Shown here in pieces: positions 1 to 6,108 of a stretch of DNA of 41,491 nucleotides (position 1 is the first letter of the stretch; each line of letters opens with the position of its first letter). The notes beneath the pieces were generated by a model. It saw nothing but the letters and a program-made list of their open reading frames with translations, was not told the origin of the DNA and made no database searches. A program made the position numbers and the translations under genes. The DNA is taken from IMG/VR virus record IMGVR_UViG_3300042115_000064, positions 1-41,491 of that record; one strand, written 5' to 3'. The DNA comes from a virus.

Positions 1-1693
1 TGGCGAACTGGAACTGGCCCTCCAGCTCCACGCCCTTGGAACGGATCTGGCCGGTCTGGACCACGTTCAGAACGTTGTCCGGATCGTTGGTCTGGCGGTT
101 GGTCTCGGTGATGCGGTAGGCGGCCAGGGTCAACAGCATGTTGCGGGCCGGTTGCCACTTGATGCCACCTTCGGCCTGGCGTCCGCGCATCGGCTTGAAG
201 GCATTGCCGAACAGATCCTGGCCGGACACCGGCAGGAACGATTCGCTGTAGCTCAGGTAAGGCGATACGCCGCCGCCGACGTAGCCGATCAGTCCGGCAC
301 GGTAGGTAGTGGCATCGTCGGACTGGCTGGGCTGGCCTTCGGTCTTCGAACGAGCATGGTCGCGACGCGCACCCAGCACCAGCGACACGCGATCAGCCCA
401 GCGGATCTGGTCCTGCACATATACGCCCAGCTGGGAAGACTCCTGGTCCGGCTGGCGCTCCCAGCCACGTACCGTCGGGGCGGTCGATACCGGTGCGTAG
501 ACGTCGATGGGCGTGCCGGTGGCATCCAGCCGCTGCAGCTGCTCCTTGTACTGGCTGTAGTCCACGCCGGCCAGCAGCAGGTGCTGGAAGGCGCCCGTGG
601 CGAAGTCGAACTGCACCGCGTTGTCGGCGCTGATCACCTGGATGTCCGGCTGCGTGCCGTAGGCGGTGCGGTTGACCACGCGCCGGTCGGCATCGATGAA
701 GGGGTTTTCCGGGTTGCTGTAGCTGTCCACATACAACTGCTGCAGGGTGGTCTTGCCGTCGATGTAGCGCACCGCCGAGCGCAGGCTGACCGCATCGTTG
801 AAGCGATGATCGAACAGGGCGGTCAGGCTGTACACGCGCGAATCGATACGGTCAAAACCGGCATCGCCGATGAAGGTGGTCGGATCCAGGCGGCGACCGG
901 GCGCTGCGTGCAGGGTGGCAGCCAGCGGCAGGAACTGCTGGCTGGAGCCGGTCTTGTCGTGCTGGTAGCTGGCCAGCAGGGTCAACGTACTGCGTTCACC
1001 GCGCCAGCTGATCGTGGGTGCCAGATACACGCGGTCGTCCTTGAGGACATCGGTCTGCATGTTCGATTCGCGGACCAGACCGACCAAACGCCCGGCAACC
1101 GTGCCGTCGTCATTCAGCGCACCGCCGATGTCGCCCTGCAGCTGCCGTCGATCGAAGCTGCCCAGCTGCAGGCCGACCTCACCGCTGGCGGCGCCGAAGG
1201 TCGGGCGCTTGCTCATCGCGTTGATGATGCCGCCGGTGGCGCCCGCTCCGTACAGCACCGATGACGGGCCGCGCAGCACTTCCACCCGTTCCAGGCCGTA
1301 TACCTCCGGGCGTGCCAGCGGGCTGAAGCCGTAGCTGCGGCGCAGGCCATCCTGGTACTGCACCGGGTCCAGGCCGCGTACCGAACTGGCGTCATTGCGG
1401 GTGTCCAGGCCCCAGGCGTCAGCGGTGACACCGGCGCTGTAGCGCAGCACTTCCTGCAGGTTGTGTGCGCCGCGATCGGTGAACAGCTGCTGGGTGACCA
1501 CGCTGATCGCCTGCGGCGTCTCGGTCAGGGCGGTGTCGGTCTTGGTCGCGGTGCTGGCGCGCTCGGCCACCACGGTCACCTTGTCCAGGGTCCGGGCCGC
1601 AGTGCCGTCCTGGGCCTGGGCGATGGCCGACGCCAGCAGGGTGGGCAGGAACAGCGTGTACAGCAGCGGGCGGCGCGACGGCAGGGCGGGCAT
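1..1693 (-). CDS. TonB-dependent siderophore receptor (3' end outside window)
   Basis: Outer-membrane, TonB-driven receptor for ferric siderophores; host gene. The visible 564 codons start at ATG 1693 and remain open to the window edge. Residues 1-28 look like a signal peptide ending in AIAQAQ. A TonB-box-like segment (LDKVTVVA, about 36-43) precedes the plug domain, which carries the family hallmarks TPQAISVVT, RGLDPVQYQDGLR, VEVLRGPSSVLYG and GGIINAMSKRP. The rest is beta-barrel sequence with many aromatic and RxxY-type strands. This pattern fits the FhuA/FpvA/FhuE-type siderophore receptor family (TIGR01783-like); the actual siderophore cannot be inferred. No strong ribosome-binding site is visible at this start. 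A possible Fur site lies about 60 bp upstream. The original downstream end of the neighbouring histidine kinase lies 100 bp upstream in the same orientation. Confidence 0.93.
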   Translation of the reverse strand, partial: MPALPSRRPLLYTLFLPTLLASAIAQAQDGTAARTLDKVTVVAERASTATKTDTALTETPQAISVVTQQLFTDRGAHNLQEVLRYSAGVTADAWGLDTRNDASSVRGLDPVQYQDGLRRSYGFSPLARPEVYGLERVEVLRGPSSVLYGAGATGGIINAMSKRPTFGAASGEVGLQLGSFDRRQLQGDIGGALNDDGTVAGRLVGLVRESNMQTDVLKDDRVYLAPTISWRGERSTLTLLASYQHDKTGSSQQFLPLAATLHAAPGRRLDPTTFIGDAGFDRIDSRVYSLTALFDHRFNDAVSLRSAVRYIDGKTTLQQLYVDSYSNPENPFIDADRRVVNRTAYGTQPDIQVISADNAVQFDFATGAFQHLLLAGVDYSQYKEQLQRLDATGTPIDVYAPVSTAPTVRGWERQPDQESSQLGVYVQDQIRWADRVSLVLGARRDHARSKTEGQPSQSDDATTYRAGLIGYVGGGVSPYLSYSESFLPVSGQDLFGNAFKPMRGRQAEGGIKWQPARNMLLTLAAYRITETNRQTNDPDNVLNVVQTGQIRSKGVELEGQFQFA

Positions 1694-1745
1694 CGTGGGG
1701 AATCCGGGAAGGGCGGTGACGGCGGATTATCCGGATGCCCGCTTC

Positions 1746-1768
1746 CAAATACAAATGATTCCCAAATG
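1746..1768 (-). promoter_or_regulatory. Possible Fur box upstream of the siderophore receptor
   Basis: An AT-rich stretch in an otherwise GC-rich spacer contains the dyad AATGATT (1754-1760) with further partial matches to the 7-1-7 Fur pattern on each side (CAAATGATTCCCA). Its place about 60 bp upstream of a siderophore receptor start fits iron control. The match is imperfect, so this is an inference from context. Confidence 0.35.
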
Positions 1769-1792
1769 CACTTGCCGGTGATGAGTCCGGCT

Positions 1793-1820
1793 TCAGGGCA
1801 GGCCGTCTGCGGCGCCCCGG
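1793..1820 (-). pseudogene. Displaced 3' end of the host histidine kinase gene
   Basis: Read leftward from the target duplication, these bases encode GAADGLP and a TGA stop (1795-1793). Joined to the kinase across the excised prophage (codon ATC at 40975-40973, then CGG and on through the shared CCCGG), they continue the kinase frame without a break, giving SIRGAADGLP. This is therefore the original carboxyl terminus of the kinase at 40904-41491, cut off by the prophage. Confidence 0.88.
1816..1820. repeat. 5-bp target-site duplication, late-end copy
   Basis: CCCGG immediately precedes the TG that begins the prophage. The same five bases directly follow the CA at the other end (40969-40973). 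A 5-bp duplication is what Mu-type transposition produces. Confidence 0.9.
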
Positions 1821-1837
1821 TGTAGGCGGACGCGAGG
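1821..1837 (+). repeat. Prophage terminal inverted repeat, late (right) end
   Basis: TGTAGGCGGACGCGAGG matches the other end, read inward, at 13 of 17 positions, including the terminal TGT, the GGAC block and the GAGG block. Mu-family ends begin with TG. Confidence 0.85.
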
Positions 1838-1869
1838 TTTGCGAAACGCGGACACTTGGTTTGATACCG
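1834..1869 (+). promoter_or_regulatory. Subterminal transposase-binding-like sites R1 and R2
   Basis: Two related elements read inward: GAGGTTTGCGAAAC (1834-1847) and TTGGTTTGATACCG (1856-1869), 22 bp apart start to start. The first shares the 12-mer AGGTTTGCGAAA with a site near the opposite end (40834-40845) and begins exactly 13 bases from the terminus, as does the first such element at the other end. Spaced repeats near both ends are the usual layout of MuA binding sites; transposase binding is inferred. Confidence 0.6.
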
Positions 1870-1986
1870 GCTTAAACGGGCCAAACTGGGACTTAGAACG
1901 CCCTTCAACCCCCCATTGAACAGGGTTCGTAGGGGGCTTTCCTGGCCGCCCGCAGCCCGTGTCGCAGCCTTCGCGACGGCGAGCCG

Positions 1987-1992
1987 TATTCT
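1987..1992 (+). promoter_or_regulatory. Possible -10 box of a leaderless transcript
   Basis: TATTCT lies six bases before the ATG at 1999, so transcription would begin at or next to the start codon. No purine-rich ribosome-binding site is present between them (GACTCC). No convincing -35 is seen at the right distance. Confidence 0.3.
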
Positions 1993-1998
1993 GACTCC

Positions 1999-2343
1999 AT
2001 GCCGCTGCCCCCCGACTTCTACTGGACAAAACGCTATGTCAGCCGGACGGAGGACCCGCTGACGGTGATTGCCTGCGAAGGGGTGTGGGTCGTTTCCCTG
2101 GACCAGCGGGTGAACGACGACATCTGGATCGCCTCTCTAGACCGCCACCGGAACGGACCAGCCGGGCCCGCGCGGGTGTGCACCAGTTACGAACAGGGAC
2201 GGACAGGCGCTGAGCTGTGGGTGGCCAGGCACCAGGTGCGGCTACGCGAGGATGTGGCCAAGATCACCAAGTGGCGAGAGGCCGTGAGAGCCAACAGGCT
2301 GGCCAGGGCGTCGCTTCCTCCCCCTTTTGATTGGCTGGAGTAG
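1999..2343 (+). CDS. Unknown 114-residue protein, possible lysogenic-conversion gene
   Basis: I do not recognise this protein. It is the only rightward gene at the late end of the prophage, lying between the transposase-binding sites and the end of the late operon and convergent with the methyltransferase gene. It is soluble, with no signal peptide or membrane segment. It is rich in Trp and Arg; residues 20-50 look beta-rich (TVIACEGVWVVSL, DIWIASLDRH) and 75-105 helical and basic. Position, lone orientation and lack of a role in the phage programme suggest a cargo ('moron') gene expressed from the lysogen. There is no clear ribosome-binding site; a -10-like box six bases upstream suggests leaderless expression. 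Coding is supported by an uninterrupted frame and a plausible composition, but not by homology. Confidence 0.6.
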   Translation: MPLPPDFYWTKRYVSRTEDPLTVIACEGVWVVSLDQRVNDDIWIASLDRHRNGPAGPARVCTSYEQGRTGAELWVARHQVRLREDVAKITKWREAVRANRLARASLPPPFDWLE

Positions 2344-2367
2344 TCCCACCAGCCGCGCGGCGATTGC

Positions 2368-2398
2368 GGCAGGGGCGCCGGCATCCGGCGCCCCTGCC
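2368..2398. terminator. Perfect 14-bp hairpin between convergent genes
   Basis: GGCAGGGGCGCCGG (2368-2381) pairs perfectly with 2385-2398 around the three-base loop CAT. It lies between the rightward 1999-2343 gene and the end of the leftward late operon, so it probably stops transcripts from both sides. There is no long T run on either strand. Confidence 0.65.
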
Positions 2399-2403
2399 TC
2401 TGA

Positions 2404-3198
2404 CTACAGGAGCGAGGCCTGCCTGTCGTCCCAGCTCTTGATGATCAGCTCGCCGAATGCCTTGTCCCGACCATTGCCACCGCCGATGGTGTAGTTCAGC
2501 TGCAGCGGCACCAGATCGAACCCAGCGAACGCCTGTCGTATATCCGGGTGGTCGTTGATCGAAACCACCACCTTGCCCTTGATCGAGCGCATCAGCTCCG
2601 CCATGGCAACGTACTGATCGAACGGGAAGTCCACCCCGTAGCCCTCGGTCTCCCAGTACGGCGGGTCGAGATAGAACAGAGTCTCCGGCCGGTCGTATCG
2701 CAGGATGCACTCCTGCCAGGGCAGCCGCTCGATGACCACATTGGCAAGGCGCAGGTGCACTGCGCTCAGCTCTTCCTCAATCCGTAGCAGATTGAGACGG
2801 GGACCCTGGCCGGACGCCACCAGCCCGAAAGACTGTCCTTCGACCTTCCCGCCGAAGGACAGCTTCTGTAGGTAGTAGAACCGGGCGGCCCGCTGGATAT
2901 CGGTCAGCGTCTCGGGGCGCTCCATCGTTGCCCACTCAAACATCTGGCGGCTCACCAGGGACCAGCGGAACATACGGACGAACTCTTCCAGGTGATGCCG
3001 CACGCAACGGTAGAGGGTGACCAGGTCACTGTTGATGTCGTTGAGGACCTCCAGGCGAGCGGGCACCGGCCGCATCAGCAGCGCCGCTGCGCCGCCTGCA
3101 AAGGCCTCGACGTAGGTGTCGTGATTCGGGAAATGGGGATACAGATGCTTGATCAGGCGGCGCTTGCCGCCGGGCCAAGGGAAAATCGGTAGTGGCAT
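2404..3198 (-). CDS. D12-class DNA N6-adenine methyltransferase
   Basis: Transfers a methyl group from S-adenosylmethionine to adenine in a short DNA target. The 264-residue protein has the Dam-family order of motifs: FPWPGGK (6-12, SAM binding), EAFAGGAA (31-38, FxGxx motif I), NDIN (53-56), and the catalytic DPPY (178-181). The length is normal for the family. It is the last gene of the tail operon and sits where Mu carries its DNA-modification gene mom, so a role in protecting phage DNA from host restriction is likely; the recognition site cannot be read from the sequence. Start ATG 3198 follows a short upstream frame whose stop lies three bases before it. The late position implies methylation during packaging rather than in the lysogen, unless there is read-through. 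Confidence 0.93.
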   Translation of the reverse strand: MPLPIFPWPGGKRRLIKHLYPHFPNHDTYVEAFAGGAAALLMRPVPARLEVLNDINSDLVTLYRCVRHHLEEFVRMFRWSLVSRQMFEWATMERPETLTDIQRAARFYYLQKLSFGGKVEGQSFGLVASGQGPRLNLLRIEEELSAVHLRLANVVIERLPWQECILRYDRPETLFYLDPPYWETEGYGVDFPFDQYVAMAELMRSIKGKVVVSINDHPDIRQAFAGFDLVPLQLNYTIGGGNGRDKAFGELIIKSWDDRQASLL

Positions 3199-3201
3199 GT
3201 C

Positions 3202-3261
3202 TCACTCTGTGCGATAGGTGTTGACCACAATGGCCCGGTCCTCGCGAGGGCGCAGGGCCAT
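3202..3261 (-). CDS. Possible 19-residue coupled leader peptide
   Basis: A short frame (MALRPREDRAIVVNTYRTE) ends three bases before the methyltransferase start and could be translated ahead of it. A GTG further upstream would lengthen it to 32 residues. There is no other support; it could be chance. Confidence 0.25.
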   Translation of the reverse strand: MALRPREDRAIVVNTYRTE

Positions 3262-3297
3262 GGTCAGTTGCACGCGGCACAACGCGTGTGGATTGAC

Positions 3298-3331
3298 GAC
3301 GGGGAGCTGCCTGCAAGCGGCTCCCCGTCGC
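3298..3331 (-). terminator. Hairpin after the last tail gene
   Basis: GACGGGGAGC and GCTCCCCGTC form a 10-bp stem around a roughly 12-base loop, just after the stop at 3338. There is no T run on the leftward transcript, so it may attenuate or protect mRNA rather than fully terminate; the methyltransferase would otherwise lack a promoter. Confidence 0.5.
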
Positions 3332-3337
3332 CCTGTT

Positions 3338-4126
3338 TCAAAGCGGCGGAACTTCCTCGAACACCCAAGCCGTGCCGTAGTAGTCGCCGCCCAAGTGGTT
3401 GATGGCGCCAGGCGCTGCCTGACCGTAGACCGCCGTCCGATGGATCTCATTGGTATGGAGCGCCCCGCCTGCCTGCTGCCACCGGGGGATCACCGCGACG
3501 CGAGCCGAGCCGCTGACGCGCGCAGCCAGGGCGTCCCAGTCCAGGCCATTGGCCAAGCCCTTGGCCCTGGCCTCTGCCAGATCGGCGCGTCGAAAGGCGA
3601 CCCTCACACGCTGGTAGGTACGGCGCTTCACCACATTCAGCCCGGCGCCGAGGGTTCGCTCCACGACGCTGGGATCGACGCGTTCCGAGGACCACTGCGG
3701 TTCAATGGGTGTTTCCACTGCCGGCGTAATGACCAGCTCGCCCACGTCGACCTGGTCGGTCTGGAGCTGAATCGTGACGCCCGACAGGACCAGGCCTTCG
3801 GCGAGGACGAACCACGCCGCCACGCTCCCGTCCGCCAAGGCGACGGCTGGCTGCCCTGCTGCATTTCCCCCCAGGACGATGGGGTCACCCTGCGCGTCTA
3901 CCCCTGTCACGGAAACCACCGTGCCGGGCGCGCAGCTCAGGCCCAGTAGGCTGACGATCCGCACAGGCGCCGGCGCAAGCGGCGTGCAGCGGAGCTGACA
4001 GGTACCGCCCGCATTGCGCAGCCGGCAAACGCTGCTGGGTCGCCCATCAGTCAGTGCGGCCGCGTTGAAGATGCTGCCCTCCAACAAGGCGATATTCATG
4101 GCGATCTGTTCGTATCCGATCAGCAT
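3338..4126 (-). CDS. Tail-associated protein of unknown function
   Basis: A 262-residue protein, the final structural gene of the tail operon. I do not recognise the family. The central part is beta-rich with Gly and Val (about 60-130), and the carboxyl part is basic and helical and ends in a Gly-Tyr-Trp segment (GGDYYGTAWVFEEVPPL). Cys residues cluster near the amino end (CRLRNAGGTCQLRC). The start is taken as ATG 4126, which overlaps the previous stop as TGATG and has GGGGA five bases upstream; a TTG at 4138 is in frame but less likely. Position after the hub-like protein suggests a tail-tip or host-recognition accessory. Confidence 0.8.
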   Translation of the reverse strand: MLIGYEQIAMNIALLEGSIFNAAALTDGRPSSVCRLRNAGGTCQLRCTPLAPAPVRIVSLLGLSCAPGTVVSVTGVDAQGDPIVLGGNAAGQPAVALADGSVAAWFVLAEGLVLSGVTIQLQTDQVDVGELVITPAVETPIEPQWSSERVDPSVVERTLGAGLNVVKRRTYQRVRVAFRRADLAEARAKGLANGLDWDALAARVSGSARVAVIPRWQQAGGALHTNEIHRTAVYGQAAPGAINHLGGDYYGTAWVFEEVPPL

Positions 4127-6108
4127 CACATTCCCCAAAACTTGATGGTGTGCGTGCCCGTCACCGGGTTGCTCATGACCCCCGTAACCAGGACCTTGCG
4201 CCCGGCCTGCAGCCCATAACGGCTGTAGGTAAGTCGCCCCACCTGGCCGACCTGCAGGCGCAGATCCGGCCTGGCGGCAAACTTGCCGGCGTAGAAGTTG
4301 CGAGGCACGGCGTAGATCGCAACCACGCGGTCAATCTCCGCCTGTGCATCCTCGCGCCGGTCGAACCACGACAGCATTGGGGCTGCGGCATCGGCGTGGG
4401 CATATCGCCTCGCCAGCTCGCCCGCCGCGTAAACCTGCCCTCGCTGGGGAGATGTCAGTTCCTGCCGGCGCTGCGGCGGCAGCTGCACCAGGTCGGTGAT
4501 CAGGTCGGCGCTGGAGAGCGGCTGCGCGTTCAATTGGAAGGCCATTCGCCGGGACAGGTTGGGAGCCAGATCGGGCAGGACGATCAGATCCGCACCCAGC
4601 TCGCGCCAATCAATGTCAAAGGCGATCTGATCGTCCGGGGTGTCTTCGGGCGCGGTCAATCGAGCAATGCGCAACACCCCGGCCGCATCCTGCCACCAGT
4701 CAGCGCCATAGCTCGGCAGAACTGATTGCAACGCCGTGCGCGCGGTGGCGCCTTCGCCCGCGTAGTAACCGATGCCGGCATAGCCAGTAACAGCATCGAT
4801 CTGAGCGGCGTCGGCAGCGTCCCAAGCTGATTTGCCAAGTCGGCCGAACACGTTCTCCAGGAACTGCTGCAGGGTTGCCGGAGCCATCGCCTCCTGTGTC
4901 GACACGTCCGCGATTACGGGCCCCAGCGGGGGCGACTTCAGGGCGATCTGCTGCCCATCCGTGGAAAGGCCATAGCCATCGCCGGCATCGAGGGCCGCGC
5001 CGCGATCCAGTACCGCGCCCAGGCTGCGGAGCGGCGCATCACTCACCCAGCGCACGCTGCCATCGCTGTTGATTCCCGTAGTAGGAACGCTGCGCACGGA
5101 GCCGATCACCACCGGTTGAGGCGCCCAGGCCAGGCTATCGCTCACCGAGGGCAGGAACACCGCCTGATGCAGCGAACGGTCGAGGTCATCATGTGCGTCA
5201 CGCAGGACCAGCGATCTGACGCCGTCGCTTTCGATATCCACCCGGTCCAACACATAGCGTCCGACCGGCTCTGCCGAACTGAGGGGAGCGCCCTGCTGCA
5301 CCTGGCTGATACGCACGGGGACGTTGCGCATGGCACCCAGCGCCATGCCATCCAAACGCCCCTCCGCGTCCAGGATGCGCACCGCCGCCGTTCCCCCGCG
5401 TGAGGCGTTATCCCAAGGCCAGAAAGAGACGCTGGCCACAGTGTTCAGGCCATCGGCCTGCAGCAGACCGTGGAACGGAGTATCTGCCGGATCGTCGGTG
5501 GCATCGGTGAAGTAGTCTTCGCTGCCGAGACGCAGAGGCTCGACCGCTTCGGCTGGAAGCCCCCACTGAAGCCCATCAGATACAGCGCCGCGACCGCGCC
5601 ACTGCCCCGCATTGACGATGCACCGCAGCTCGCGCTTTTCCTCGCTGGCCAGTGACACGGCAAAGAAGACGCGCGGCCCTGCCGCACGGTGCGCCTGCGC
5701 AACCACCTGGGTGTCGCGGTAGAACGTAGCATCCACGCCTTGGTCGGTGATCGAAACGCGTAGGCCCACGATCACGGCAGTGGTCACCACGGGGATACCC
5801 GAAGTCACCAGGACACCATCGACGAAGACCTCACCTGTGTGCAGGCGCCAGCCGATGCCGGCAGAGAATCCGACCTCTGCATTGGTCGCGGCACCCTCGC
5901 TCACTACGCCCACCGTTGCAGTCGCAGTGGCCTCGCCCCAGAACACGAACTCAACCCCGTGCATGCCCCCGGACTGACCGATGTCAGCGCGAGCCATGCG
6001 GTTCAGTCCTGCAGCGGGGCCGACAGCCAGAAGGCTGCGACCACCATCGAGCACCAGCAGATCGGGACCGAGCGGCGCCTCGGCGAATTTCGCAACGGCT
6101 TCCGTCAT
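4126..6108 (-). CDS. Large tail-tip / baseplate-hub-like protein
   Basis: A 660-residue structural protein of the tail tip. The first 170 residues form a beta-rich domain resembling a SPRY/lectin-like sandwich (GVEFVFWGE, GWRLHTGEVFVDG). The carboxyl half contains helices followed by a compact beta domain ending DLRLQVGQVGRLTYSRYGL, which resembles the closing domain of phage hub proteins that anchor tail fibres. It starts at ATG 6108, overlapping the previous stop as ATGA, so the two are translationally coupled. With the tip-fibre protein at 9574-11031 it probably covers functions joined in lambda gpJ. Specific assignment is tentative; the virion role is well supported by position and size. 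Confidence 0.8.
   Translation of the reverse strand: MTEAVAKFAEAPLGPDLLVLDGGRSLLAVGPAAGLNRMARADIGQSGGMHGVEFVFWGEATATATVGVVSEGAATNAEVGFSAGIGWRLHTGEVFVDGVLVTSGIPVVTTAVIVGLRVSITDQGVDATFYRDTQVVAQAHRAAGPRVFFAVSLASEEKRELRCIVNAGQWRGRGAVSDGLQWGLPAEAVEPLRLGSEDYFTDATDDPADTPFHGLLQADGLNTVASVSFWPWDNASRGGTAAVRILDAEGRLDGMALGAMRNVPVRISQVQQGAPLSSAEPVGRYVLDRVDIESDGVRSLVLRDAHDDLDRSLHQAVFLPSVSDSLAWAPQPVVIGSVRSVPTTGINSDGSVRWVSDAPLRSLGAVLDRGAALDAGDGYGLSTDGQQIALKSPPLGPVIADVSTQEAMAPATLQQFLENVFGRLGKSAWDAADAAQIDAVTGYAGIGYYAGEGATARTALQSVLPSYGADWWQDAAGVLRIARLTAPEDTPDDQIAFDIDWRELGADLIVLPDLAPNLSRRMAFQLNAQPLSSADLITDLVQLPPQRRQELTSPQRGQVYAAGELARRYAHADAAAPMLSWFDRREDAQAEIDRVVAIYAVPRNFYAGKFAARPDLRLQVGQVGRLTYSRYGLQAGRKVLVTGVMSNPVTGTHTIKFWGM

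Noticed and set aside
152-1264. 370-codon rightward open frame at the left edge
   Set aside because: Antisense to the siderophore receptor, which has a full plug-domain signature in the other direction.
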